From Mycolicibacterium porcinum (lineage in GTDB: Bacteria; Actinomycetota; Actinomycetes; Mycobacteriales; Mycobacteriaceae), in the NCBI GenBank assembly GCA_002086835.1, contig MVIG01000002.1, positions 372,001 through 436,000 of the forward strand: a stretch of 64,000 nucleotides of DNA, read 5' to 3'. The position numbers and the translations under genes were made by a program. Below, one piece after another: positions 36,901 to 45,624 of this stretch (within the stretch, counting starts at the first letter, position 1; each line of letters begins with the position of its first letter). Under the pieces are notes generated by a model. The model had not been told where the DNA came from. It saw only the letters and a program-made list of their open reading frames with translations, and did no database searches.

Positions 36901-37878
36901 TCAGCCCTTGCACTTCTCGGAGCCGGTGACGTCGCAGACGTGGCGCACGCCGCTGTAGTCCGAGTCCTCGACGGGGACGAAGCCCCAGGCCCGCTCGTCG
37001 GTGATCCGGCAGGCGTCATCCTGGCAGAAGCCCTCGGCTTCCAGGTTGGGCACGTTGACCTTGTCGGAAAAGAGTGTCTTGAGCTTGCCGATGGCCTCGC
37101 TGCCCAGAGCGTCGTTGGCCGCGAACACGGATCCGGCGATGGTCTCGGACTTCCATACCGTCTTGAGCTGACCGGGTTTGAGGTCGCCCTTGGCGATCAT
37201 GGTCTTGTCGACCATCGTGTCGAACGCGAAGCCGGCATCGCAGTCTCCGTTGGCGATCGCCAGGGCCGAGGAGTCGTGGCCGCCGGCGAAGATCGGGGAC
37301 ATCGCCCTGGACAGATCACCTTCAGATCCGGATTTGATCACCCCGGCCTCGATCAGCCCGGCAGTCGGATAGAGGAAGCCCGAGGTCGAGCTGGGGTCTA
37401 CGAAGCAGACCTTCTTACCGGCGAAGTCCTTGAGGCCGTTGACGTTCGCCTCGTTTGCGCGGGCCAGGCCGTAGGACTGGTAGCCGGGCTTGGCGCCCTG
37501 TTCCTGGATCACCGCGCCGACCGGCGTGATCTTGGCGCCGTTGACCCCGGCGACCACGTAGGCGAACGGCCCGAAGAAGGCCAGGTCGACGTTGTTGGCG
37601 ATGATGCCCTCGACCACCCCGGCGTAGTCGGAGGCCTGCACGAACTCGACCTTGGAACCGGTCTCCTTCTCCAGCAGCTTGATCAGCGGCTGGTAGCTGG
37701 CCTTGAGGTCGGTGGAATTCTCTGCCGGAATGGCAGCCAAGGTGATGGTCTCCGGGAAGCCCTGGGCGGTCGTGGCGCCGGAGTTGCTCGAGCTCGAACA
37801 ACCGGACAACGCCAGTGCGGTGCAGGCGGTTGCCACGGCCGCGATTCGGGCCGGCTTACACAGGGTGCGGAACTTCAT
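36901..37878 (-). CDS. phnD: phosphonate/phosphate ABC transporter substrate-binding lipoprotein PhnD
   Basis: A 325-residue periplasmic binding protein with lipoprotein signal (lipobox LSGC, Cys near residue 26). The body follows the PhnD family (ENSTDLKASYQPLIKLLEKETG, NNVDLAFFGPFAYV, FVDPSSTSGFLYPTAGL). The likely ligand is phosphate, phosphite or a phosphonate; the M. smegmatis equivalent was described as a high-affinity phosphate system. It is the first gene of the operon and lies downstream of two PhnF-type operators. Confidence 0.94.
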   Translation of the reverse strand: MKFRTLCKPARIAAVATACTALALSGCSSSSNSGATTAQGFPETITLAAIPAENSTDLKASYQPLIKLLEKETGSKVEFVQASDYAGVVEGIIANNVDLAFFGPFAYVVAGVNGAKITPVGAVIQEQGAKPGYQSYGLARANEANVNGLKDFAGKKVCFVDPSSTSGFLYPTAGLIEAGVIKSGSEGDLSRAMSPIFAGGHDSSALAIANGDCDAGFAFDTMVDKTMIAKGDLKPGQLKTVWKSETIAGSVFAANDALGSEAIGKLKTLFSDKVNVPNLEAEGFCQDDACRITDERAWGFVPVEDSDYSGVRHVCDVTGSEKCKG

Positions 37879-37964
37879 GGCGCGGAGGACCTTTCGGGGC
37901 GGGGACGTTTGACGGGCAGTGCGCGAGCGGGGGTGCGCAACTGCCCTGCCCCACACCCTGGGCG

Positions 37965-38036
37965 TTGGTCTATACCAACGGGTGCATCGAAGTTGGCGAG
38001 GAGGTTAACAACGCGGCAAGTCTTGGTCTATACCAA
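37965..38036. promoter_or_regulatory. two PhnF operators between phnD and phnF
   Basis: The palindrome TTGGTCTATACCAA occurs twice, at 37965-37978 and 38023-38036, 58 bp apart. The core TGGTCTATACCA is the reverse complement of the TGGTATAGACCA site reported for the M. smegmatis PhnF repressor and fits the HutC-subfamily operator pattern. One copy lies 20 bases before phnF and the other 87 bases before phnD, so one repressor can control both directions. Confidence 0.9.
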
Positions 38037-38055
38037 CGCTTGGTACTGTGAGCGG

Positions 38056-38772
38056 GTGGCCGCGAGCGCAGAACCGAGGGTTCTCAAGCATCAGGTTGTC
38101 CGCGCGCAACTGGAGCGATTGCTCGACGACCTGGAGGTCGGAGACTCATTCCCCGCCGAGCGGGAGATCGCGGAACGGTTCGATGTCGCCCGCGAGACGG
38201 TCCGGCAGGCATTACGAGAGTTGTTGCTGGCCGGTCGCATTGAACGCCGCGGCCGGACCACCATCGTCGCCCGGCCCAAGATCCTGCAGCCCCTGTCCAT
38301 GGGGTCTTATACCGAGGCTGCCAAGGAACAGGGCCGCAGTGGTGGCCGCATCCTGGTCGGCTGGAGCGACCTGATCGCCGACGACATCTTGGCCGGCCAG
38401 CTCGGCATCGACGTCGGCGCACCCATCCTGCAACTTGAGAGAGTCCTGACCACCGACGGCATCCGGGTGGGTCTGGAGACCACCAAGCTGCCCGCCACCC
38501 GATACCCGGGGCTGCGGGAGACCTTCGACTACCGCGACTCGCTCTACGCCGAGATCCGCAGCCGCGGGATTCATTTCGCGCGAACCGTCGACACCATCGA
38601 GACCGCGCTGCCGGACTCCCGGGAATCGGCGCTGCTCACCGTGGACAGCCGGACCCCGATGTTTCTGCTCAACCGAGTGTCATACGACCAGAACGGAATT
38701 CCGATCGAGCAACGACGCTCGCTGTATCGGGGTGACCGGATGACCTTTACTGCGGTGATGACGGCGCCGTAG
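38056..38772 (+). CDS. phnF: GntR/HutC family repressor PhnF
   Basis: A 238-residue regulator with an N-terminal GntR winged helix (FPAEREIAERFDVARETVRQAL) and a C-terminal UTRA effector domain (GAPILQLERVLTTDG...). It is divergent from phnDCE. In M. smegmatis PhnF represses phnDCE under phosphate sufficiency, and the operator sequence here is the same. GTG at 38056 is used because upstream in-frame sequence covers the operators. Confidence 0.93.
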   Translation: MAASAEPRVLKHQVVRAQLERLLDDLEVGDSFPAEREIAERFDVARETVRQALRELLLAGRIERRGRTTIVARPKILQPLSMGSYTEAAKEQGRSGGRILVGWSDLIADDILAGQLGIDVGAPILQLERVLTTDGIRVGLETTKLPATRYPGLRETFDYRDSLYAEIRSRGIHFARTVDTIETALPDSRESALLTVDSRTPMFLLNRVSYDQNGIPIEQRRSLYRGDRMTFTAVMTAP

Positions 38773-38785
38773 CGACCGCCCGCGG

Positions 38786-38823
38786 CAATCGACCCCCGCC
38801 CGCCGCCGGGCGAGGGTCGATTG
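38786..38823. terminator. hairpin terminator between phnF and the exported pseudogene
   Basis: Arms of 17 bases (38786-38802 and 38807-38823, one mismatch) around a 4-base loop lie between the convergent ends of phnF and the gene at 38832. A GC-rich stem without U-tract is typical of mycobacterial bidirectional terminators. Confidence 0.75.
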
Positions 38824-38831
38824 GGTCTGTG

Positions 38832-40252
38832 TTACTTGGAATCGCTGGAACTGCTCGAGCCAGGGCCCTTGTCAGAACTGGTGGCGGAGGCCGGCTTCTT
38901 CTCCGGTTTGGTGAAGGCCTTCTTGACGCTTTCGCCGATCTTGTTGACGGTGGCTGAGATTCCGTCGCGGACGTCCGAGGCCACTTTGGCGGCGGGCTTG
39001 GTGCCCAGGGTGTCGGCCTTACCTGGCGTCGCGATGAGACTCTTACGCACGAGTGGAACGGGTTCCTGGTTGGTGGGCGTGGATCCCGAGGTGCCGACGG
39101 GTGCGGATTCATCTACCGCGGCCACTGAATCAGGCTGTGTGGCAACGGTATCTGCTTTTGGCGTTGCCTCATTCTTAGTCGCCGTGAGAGTTGGATCTGT
39201 CGATAGCGTCACTGTCGGGGCGGCGGACGCATCGGGAACTGTGGATGCGTCCGCAGGCATGAGTGCCAGCGGCGGCTTCGGCTTCGGCTTTCCAATTGCT
39301 CGTGCGACCGTTTCAGTAGCTCTCAATAAGCTACTGAGTGGGCCGTACTTACCTAGCATCCCGCTATCGCCCCAGTATGAATATCCGTTCAGCACCGCAC
39401 CGGCCATCACTGCCGGGAAGTTGACGGCAATGCTCGCCGCAGTCTCGGCATCACCAGCCTTGACCGCATCCACGAATCCTTGGGCGCTATCGGCCAGCGC
39501 AGTACTGAAGGTACTCCCTATGCCGTTGAGGAACGCTTGGCCCGGACTGACAACAAGACCCGGCAATGCCGTGACAAATTTGCCAAAGTTTGTCGCTGTG
39601 CTGGAGGCGGCGTCCCCAAGTTGCAGCACTGCGACCAATTTTCCGAAGTCTTTTGCCGGGCTGGCGACCAGCGGATCCCAGAGGGTCAGCACAGAGAATC
39701 CGAGTTGGCTCACCGGTGCGTTGATGAGCGCCAACCAGGCATAGTTGATCGCATCGTCGACCTCGCCCGCCTCAAGATAGCTGAAGGCCTCTTGGAGACG
39801 GGTCACCGATGAGTATGGGTTGTTAGGATCCAACAGGCCCTCCGCCGCGGTAACCAGCGACTGCAAAATGGTGCCGACTTGCGTGGCATCCGCCATCCGA
39901 TTGGCCATGATCTGCTGCACCACGGCGCCGACCTCCTGCCAATCGGGATCGAAACTGCCGATCGGCTTCGATGCGTTGGCGGTCTGGTTGGCGATGATCT
40001 GCCGCAAGATAGGGAAAGGATTGTTTGCGAACGTCTGACCGAGGGCCTCGGCATTCGTGACTGCCTTCGTCAGTACCGATGCCCAGGTGTCGAGCGGGTT
40101 GGTGAACGCGGACAGCTCAACTGCGGCCTGCGTCGGCAGTGTGGGTAGGTGGACGTCGAGGGCGGGGGGGGAGCTAGGGGAGTGGCTGCGATGACACTGG
40201 CGCTGACGAGGGCTATCCCCGCAGTCGCATAGGGCCGTAGAGCGAGGTTCAA
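38832..40252 (-). pseudogene. exported mycobacterial protein, paralogue 1, frameshifted in a G8 tract
   Basis: This is the partner of the gene at 40504-41724. Both start with TTG behind GAAGGAG, share a signal-like N-terminus (NLALRPYATAGIALV) and end in a KxASDVRDGIS...GESVKKAF tail. In this copy the frame is lost at the G8 run 40164-40171 (C8 on the coding strand), just after the signal segment; nine bases would restore a frame continuous with the 391-residue downstream part. The paralogue has GGGTGG there and is intact. It may be a true pseudogene, a phase-variable tract or a sequencing error. The middle region is helical and Ala-rich with no recognised domain. Confidence 0.75.
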
Positions 40253-40363
40253 CTCGGTCTCCTTCGGTTCAGATGAGGGCGTCAGCTGCGGCTGACTGGC
40301 CGAAAATACGGACCGATCCGCAGACGCGCATTCACATTCTTTTCGGCTTGCGAAATATTTCGG
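40253..40363 (-). promoter_or_regulatory. duplicated 5' leader of exported paralogue 1
   Basis: This 111-bp stretch upstream of the TTG start is about 92% identical, without gaps, to 41725-41835 ahead of paralogue 2. It contains the stem GTCAGC-TGCG-GCTGAC (40281-40296) and ends in the AT-rich palindrome CGAAATATTTCG (40351-40362), which may mark the promoter. Conservation of non-coding DNA suggests a regulated leader or recent duplication. Confidence 0.6.
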
Positions 40364-40417
40364 CCAAGGAAGTCGAGTTGTGGTCGGCCACGCTGGGCCA
40401 GTAAGCGAGTCGGCACA

Positions 40418-40474
40418 GAAGCACTCCCCCAAACGGAAACTGAGTCTCTCGGTCCGAAATTGGGGGAGTGCTTC
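40418..40474. terminator. perfect 15-bp inverted repeat downstream of exported paralogue 2
   Basis: GAAGCACTCCCCCAA (40418-40432) pairs perfectly with 40460-40474 across a 27-base loop. It lies 30 bases after the stop of paralogue 2 and is probably its terminator. Confidence 0.75.
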
Positions 40475-40503
40475 AAAGCGGCTGGCAGGCCAATGTGGCA
40501 GTG

Positions 40504-41724
40504 CTACTTGGTATCCCCCGTCCCTCCGGCACTGGTGCCCTTGTCGGTGGGCTTACCTATCGACTTCTTCTCCGGTTTGGCGAATGCCTTCTTGACGCTT
40601 TCGCCGATCTTGTTGGCGGTGGACGAGATTCCGTCGCGGACGTCAGAGGCCACCTTCGCGGCCGGCTTGCTGGTGGCGCCCAGAGACCCGGTCTTGCCAG
40701 GAGTTGCGGCGAGGCTCTGGCGGACGAGTGATGCTGTCGCCTGCTTGGCAGGTTTGGGCGTAACACCCTCTGTCGCAGGTGAGTCCAAAGAAGCAGTATC
40801 GGTCTCAGGCGCGGCTGGTGCCGGATCTATTGCCAATGCCACCGTCGGCGCAGCGGCAGCATCTGGAGCCGACGAAATGCGCGCCGACTCGGGGAAGGTG
40901 GGTGGCGGGGTCGGCTTCCCGATTGCTTCCGCGGCACGCTCTTGCCAGTCCACGAAGGCCCTGATGGGCCCGTACGCGCCCAACAGCCCGCTTCCTCCAA
41001 ACGGAGCGTATCCATTCAGCGCAGCACCGGCCAGAACGGCAGGTGCATTGAGCGCTATGCCCGCTGCCGTCTCGACATCACCCGTCTTGATCGCATCGAC
41101 AAATCCTTGAGCGCTTTCCTTAAGAGCGAACTCTATGCTGCCCATCGTGCCGAGGAAGGTCATACCCGCGGCGATGACAAGGTTGGGCACCATTGCGACA
41201 AATTTTTGGACGTTCGTCGTCACTCCATTGATCACGTCAAACGTGCCGAGCAGAGGGAACCCGACGCTGAAGGCAGGGGAAATGATGAGTGCGCTGTACA
41301 CGCTGTCGATGGCGTCCGCGACGTCACCTGCCACGGCTTGGCTGACTGCCTGCTGCAGCAAGCTGACCGAACTGGACGGGCTACTAGGATCTAGCAGGCC
41401 TCCAATGCCAGTGGCCACTGCCTGTCCGATGCCAGCCAGCTTGGTCGCATTCGCCGTCTGATTGGCGATGACCTGGCGCAGGATCGGTGCCGGGTTCTCG
41501 GCGATGGCCTGGCCGAGTGCTCCGACGTCGGTAATGGTCGCCGTCACTACGGAAGCCCAGGTGTCGAGCGGGTTGGTGAAGGCCGACAGCTCGACCGACG
41601 CTTGCGAGGGTAACGCGGGCAAGTGGACGTCGGGGGCGGGTGGAGCTAGGGGAGTGGCTGCGATGACACTGGCGCCAACGAGGGCTATCCCCGCAGTCGC
41701 ATAGGGCCGTAGAGCGAGGTTCAA
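40504..41724 (-). CDS. exported mycobacterial protein of unknown function, paralogue 2
   Basis: A 406-residue protein starting at TTG with GAAGGAG 7 bases upstream; this start puts a hydrophobic signal-like segment (YATAGIALVGASVIAATPLAP) at the N-terminus. Residues 40-260 are helical and Ala-rich with repeated ILRQVIANQTAN-like and AQGFVDAIKTGDVETAA segments; residues 270-350 are a Pro/Ala/Thr linker; the basic C-terminus ends SDVRDGISSTANKIGESVKKAF. The family is typical of mycobacteria and I cannot assign a function. It is a tandem duplicate of the frameshifted gene at 38832-40252. Confidence 0.8.
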   Translation of the reverse strand: MNLALRPYATAGIALVGASVIAATPLAPPAPDVHLPALPSQASVELSAFTNPLDTWASVVTATITDVGALGQAIAENPAPILRQVIANQTANATKLAGIGQAVATGIGGLLDPSSPSSSVSLLQQAVSQAVAGDVADAIDSVYSALIISPAFSVGFPLLGTFDVINGVTTNVQKFVAMVPNLVIAAGMTFLGTMGSIEFALKESAQGFVDAIKTGDVETAAGIALNAPAVLAGAALNGYAPFGGSGLLGAYGPIRAFVDWQERAAEAIGKPTPPPTFPESARISSAPDAAAAPTVALAIDPAPAAPETDTASLDSPATEGVTPKPAKQATASLVRQSLAATPGKTGSLGATSKPAAKVASDVRDGISSTANKIGESVKKAFAKPEKKSIGKPTDKGTSAGGTGDTK

Positions 41725-41835
41725 CTCGGTCTCCTTCGGTTCGGATGAGGGCGTCAGCTGTGGCTGACTGGCCGAAAATACGGATTCATCCGAAGACACG
41801 CATTCACATTCTTTTTGGCTTGCGAAATATTCCGG
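41725..41835 (-). promoter_or_regulatory. duplicated 5' leader of exported paralogue 2
   Basis: Counterpart of 40253-40363 with about nine substitutions. The stem is kept as GTCAGC-TGTG-GCTGAC (41753-41768), while a change sits in the loop (TGCG to TGTG). The downstream end reads CGAAATATTCCG, so the perfect palindrome of copy 1 is broken here. Confidence 0.6.
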
Positions 41836-41940
41836 TGAGGGGAATCAGGTGAGGACGAGTCGGGCCAAATCGTCGGTGTCGGGTCGTCAGGGCGCGTAGC
41901 CTGTCGCCGTCCGTGATCGTTGTGCCTGGGGGTTATGCGG

Positions 41941-42795
41941 ATGCGAATGAAGCCGTGGGATGGTGACAGGCCGTTGACTCCACGCATCGTCCTGGAGCAG
42001 AAGGACGTCGCCGCGCGTGGGTTGTCGTTCACGTTCGGGACAGAGCAGATATCCGAACCTACGGATTGGTGCAGTTTCAGCGACACTCACCACCTGGTGT
42101 ACGTATACCGCGGCGGCACAATGCGTTCGATGCAGACCGCGCTCGATTGGGGGCCGTCCGGGCAGGTGATGCCGATCGCGGGGGACGTCTGGTGGAAGCC
42201 GGCCGGTGTCCCATGCGCGGCCTTGGTTCAGGGCGACGTCGCGGGATACTGCGAGGTCGCCATCCCGCGTCGGGTGATCGGTGACACCGCACTATTGCCG
42301 CGGATCAAGTACCGAGATCTGCTGATGCACCACCTGGTCGAGGTGATCTACAGCGTCGCCGATCGTGATGATGCGATGGCACGGCTGCTCACCGACTCCG
42401 TCGCCGAGACCATGCGCCTGTTGATCCGGGACAAGTACGCCGAGGCGCCGCCGAAGGCGCGCGAACACCGGACCTTCGATGCCGCTGAACGTCAGATGCT
42501 GGTGGACTACCTCAACGACAGCCTCGACTCCGATATTCACCTGGACGCCCTGGCGCAGTTGACCGGCATGCCGGTCCAGGGATTCATCGGCGCCTTCCGT
42601 CGGGCCTTTCACACCACGCCGTATCAGTTCCTGCTGGACCTGCGGATCGACCGGGCCAAGACACTCTTGCTGACGACATCGCAGACGGTCGCGGAAATCG
42701 CTTCGTCAGTAGGTTTTTCGACGCCAAGTCATTTCGCGACCGCGTTCCGGAGACGGGTCGGCATCTCGCCGAGTAGCTACCGTCACCGGTCGTGA
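41941..42795 (+). CDS. AraC family transcriptional regulator, copy 1
   Basis: A 284-residue AraC regulator with an N-terminal cupin-type sensor (TPRIVLEQKDVAARGLSFTFG, DWCSFSDTHHLVYVYRGG) and a C-terminal double HTH (LDALAQLTGMPVQGFIGAFRR, QTVAEIASSVGFSTPSHFATAF). The ATG at 41941 has GGGGG 8 bases upstream; neighbouring ATGs at 41935 and 41947 are alternatives. It converges on a paralogue at 42822-43682, with which it shares sequence along the whole length. Confidence 0.88.
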   Translation: MRMKPWDGDRPLTPRIVLEQKDVAARGLSFTFGTEQISEPTDWCSFSDTHHLVYVYRGGTMRSMQTALDWGPSGQVMPIAGDVWWKPAGVPCAALVQGDVAGYCEVAIPRRVIGDTALLPRIKYRDLLMHHLVEVIYSVADRDDAMARLLTDSVAETMRLLIRDKYAEAPPKAREHRTFDAAERQMLVDYLNDSLDSDIHLDALAQLTGMPVQGFIGAFRRAFHTTPYQFLLDLRIDRAKTLLLTTSQTVAEIASSVGFSTPSHFATAFRRRVGISPSSYRHRS

Positions 42796-42821
42796 TCTCC
42801 TGCTTTGGCGTACCCGTGAGG

Positions 42822-43682
42822 TCAGAGCAGATTGCGGTAGCTGCTCGGGGACACTCCCACGCGATGCCGGAATGCGGTGGCGAAATGATTCGGCGTAGAG
42901 AACCCCACCATGGCACCGATTTCGGTGACGGTTCGCGGTGTGTTCAGCAGCAACGTCTTGGCGCGGTCGATCCGTCGGTCCAGCAGGAACTGATACGGCG
43001 TGGTGTGAAACGCATCCCGGAAGGCTTTGATGAAGTTGCCCACCGACATCTTCGCCTGCTGCGCAAGTGTTTCGAGCGTGATCTCCGAGTCCAGGCTGTC
43101 CTCGAGGAACTCGATGAGCCGCGAGCGGGTGGCTGAATCCAGGATGTTGGCCCGGAATTCGGTCCGCCGCGGCGGCGTCTCCGTGTAGTTGTCGGTGATC
43201 AGCAGTCGCAAGGTCTCACCGATCGACTCGGTGAGCAGGCGCGCGAGGGCGTCGTCACGATCGGCGACATCGTGAATGCGCTCGACCATCTGGTGGATCA
43301 AGGGATCGTGGTGTTTGACGCGTGGAATCAACGTCGTCTCGCCGAGCACGTGACTCGGGATGGCGATCTCGCAGTATTCGGCGGTGCTTCCTTCGACCAG
43401 CGACGCACATTTGTCGCCGGCCGGCACCACCCACATGTCACCGACATCCGGCAGCGACTGGCCCGACGGGCCCCAGTCCAGATCGGTCTCCATCGATCGC
43501 AGGCGCCCGGCGCGGTGCACGAAGACCAGATGGCGGGAGTCGTCGAAGCAACACCAATCGGTCGTGGAGTCGATCTGCTCGGTGGCGAATCTCAGGGACA
43601 TGCCGCGGGTGGCCACGCCCCGCTCGCCCAGAACCACGCGTCGGGTAAGTGGGCGGTCGTCGTTCCACAGCTTCATCGCCAC
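42822..43682 (-). CDS. AraC family transcriptional regulator, copy 2
   Basis: A 286-residue AraC regulator, clearly paralogous to the gene at 41941 (shared DRPLT.R.VL, DLDWGPSGQ, FHTTPYQFLLD.RIDRAKTLLL). GTG at 43682 is preferred because AGGAGG lies 9 bases upstream; an ATG two codons later is possible. Only 26 bases separate the two convergent stops. The neighbouring exported paralogues may be targets, but nothing in the sequence proves it. Confidence 0.88.
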   Translation of the reverse strand: MAMKLWNDDRPLTRRVVLGERGVATRGMSLRFATEQIDSTTDWCCFDDSRHLVFVHRAGRLRSMETDLDWGPSGQSLPDVGDMWVVPAGDKCASLVEGSTAEYCEIAIPSHVLGETTLIPRVKHHDPLIHQMVERIHDVADRDDALARLLTESIGETLRLLITDNYTETPPRRTEFRANILDSATRSRLIEFLEDSLDSEITLETLAQQAKMSVGNFIKAFRDAFHTTPYQFLLDRRIDRAKTLLLNTPRTVTEIGAMVGFSTPNHFATAFRHRVGVSPSSYRNLL

Positions 43683-43949
43683 GCGCGACAACCTCCTGGG
43701 CGATTTGCGTCGGCGTAAATCTGGACAGCAGCGTAGCGACGGAGAGACGAGCGGGCGGGCATTTTTTTGAATTGAAGTAGCCATCACCGCAGCGCGCGGC
43801 GTTCTTAGAAACCGTTCGCTCCCGTGACCAATTCGTGACCTTTGACCTCGGTAAACACGCCGAAAATGTGCTTGACAGTCATTTAAGGAAACTCTCAGAA
43901 CGGGCGGGCGGTTGCTGCGATGCCCCGATAGTGCCCGTAAGGTGCCCGT

Positions 43950-44630
43950 GTGGGCCGACACGCATTAGCCAGCCCCAGCCAGCGCAAACTGCCGGCTGTC
44001 GCGGCTGCGATCATCGCGCCGGTCGCTGCGTTCTTCGCGAGTGCCAGTGGTGCTCCGTCATCCCCGTTTTCCGACGCCGCCAAACCTGTCGCGGCTCCCG
44101 CACCCGCCCCCGAGCCGACCTGCTGCATGGAGATCGTGGCCGCCCCGGCATCCGCGTCGACCGCTGTCGCGCAAACGGTGGGGCTGAGCGCAAACCAAGC
44201 GGCACCGGCAACGGCCTCTCGCTGGCGCGTCATCAACATCCCGCAGCTGCTGCCCGTCGGCCTCGCCCCGGAGCGCGGGCTGCAGGTCAAGACCATCCTG
44301 GCGTCGCGCGCCGTCAGCGCCGACTTCCCCGAGATCCACGACATCGGCGGCGTCCGTCCCGATGCGCTGCGCTGGCACCCCAACGGCCTCGCGCTCGACG
44401 TGATGATCCCGAACCCCAGCAGCTCCGCGGGCATCGCGCTCGGCAACCGGATCGTCGCGTACGCCCTGAAGAACGCGGACCGCTTCGCCCTGCAGGACGC
44501 CATCTGGCGGGGTACCTATTACACGCCCGACGGCGGAGCCAAAGCCGGCGGCTACGGCCACTACGACCACGTCCACCTCACCACCAAGGGTGGCGGCTAC
44601 CCGACCGGCGGCGAGCTGTACTTGCGCTGA
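43950..44630 (+). CDS. exported VanY/M15-like protein
   Basis: A 226-residue protein with a signal-like segment (AVAAAIIAPVAAFFASASG), a Pro/Ala linker with adjacent cysteines (TCCME), and a C-terminal domain with HPNGLALDV near residue 149 and GHYDHVHL near residue 207. These match the HxxGxAxD and HxH zinc patterns of M15/VanY-like peptidases and of related mycobacterial cell-wall proteins. A role in peptidoglycan trimming is plausible. The start is GTG; a frame shift of two bases to an adjacent GTG does not fit the protein. Confidence 0.78.
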   Translation: MGRHALASPSQRKLPAVAAAIIAPVAAFFASASGAPSSPFSDAAKPVAAPAPAPEPTCCMEIVAAPASASTAVAQTVGLSANQAAPATASRWRVINIPQLLPVGLAPERGLQVKTILASRAVSADFPEIHDIGGVRPDALRWHPNGLALDVMIPNPSSSAGIALGNRIVAYALKNADRFALQDAIWRGTYYTPDGGAKAGGYGHYDHVHLTTKGGGYPTGGELYLR

Positions 44631-44675
44631 GCGTGTCGCCTGATCAGGGAGCTCTGCGCCGCTTAGATTCGCGTC

Positions 44676-45599
44676 GTGGCGCGCAGAATGTCGTTCCGCC
44701 GGGCTCGGTCGGTGATGAGCGCCGAGATCGCCGCCATCCGTCGCACCGATCCTGATCTCGACGCCGGTGACATCGCCGGATTTACCTTGCCGATCCTGGT
44801 GCGGGCCCTGGGTGTGGTGGCCATCGGTGTGGTGCCCCTGCTCGTGGTCCGCAACGGTGAGACCGCGAACGAACAACTGGTCCCCGTCATCGGCTCGCTG
44901 GCGCTCGTGATCATCTGTGCGGCCGTGGTGGCCTGGCTGATCTCGATCGTCATCTCCGGGCTGGTGGTGATGATCCTGTACCGGACCCGGCCGGCGTCGT
45001 CCTCGCGGTTGGTGATGCGCATCCTCACCGACTCCTTCATGCGCATCGACGACTCCACCTCGGCGCTGATGCTGCTGGCCCTGCTGGCCGGTCTGCTGTC
45101 GCTGGCGTTCGGGCTGCCGACGCGCAGCGGCGATGAGCTGGCCAACTCGGTGCTCGACGACCTTCTGGCCGCTCAGATCGGGGTGCTGCTGGTGGCGCTC
45201 GGCTTCGCGTTCGTCGCCGAATCGATCCGCTCGGCCGCCGACATCGTCGACGACCAGTCGCTGCTGCTGGCCTGGCCGTGGGCATTGATCATCGCGTCGC
45301 TGAGCTGGGTGCTGGCCACCGTCATCGGCCCATTCGAGGCGACGCGCATGCTGACCATCCTGTTGCACGAATGGTTGCCCGCCGTCGTCGACGGCAGGCC
45401 CAGTGCGCAGGTGATCGCCGAACTGGTGCCACCCTCGGCGCGGTGGTGGGTGGCCTTCGGCCCGCTGCCGATCATCGCCGCGATCTGGGCCTACGAGGCA
45501 TACCGACACGGCGGATTCGTCGCGATCCGGAGGTTCTTCGAGGACGACGGACCTTCCGGGCCGGATGCTCCCCGCGACAGCGACGCGCCCGCGGGTTAG
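44676..45599 (+). CDS. multi-pass membrane protein of unknown function
   Basis: A 307-residue protein with six or seven hydrophobic segments (about 37-60, 71-100, 130-148, 165-185, 200-222, 260-280) and a short acidic C-terminus. No family motif is recognised. It lies 25 bases before the ABC exporter gene on the same strand and may be its partner. Confidence 0.75.
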   Translation: MARRMSFRRARSVMSAEIAAIRRTDPDLDAGDIAGFTLPILVRALGVVAIGVVPLLVVRNGETANEQLVPVIGSLALVIICAAVVAWLISIVISGLVVMILYRTRPASSSRLVMRILTDSFMRIDDSTSALMLLALLAGLLSLAFGLPTRSGDELANSVLDDLLAAQIGVLLVALGFAFVAESIRSAADIVDDQSLLLAWPWALIIASLSWVLATVIGPFEATRMLTILLHEWLPAVVDGRPSAQVIAELVPPSARWWVAFGPLPIIAAIWAYEAYRHGGFVAIRRFFEDDGPSGPDAPRDSDAPAG

Positions 45600-45624
45600 C
45601 CTTCGCGGAAAAAAGGGGGTGCCG

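Noticed and set aside
43872-43900. Promoter with TTGACA at 43872 for the VanY-like gene
   Set aside because: A -35-like hexamer is present but no acceptable -10 element at the right distance.
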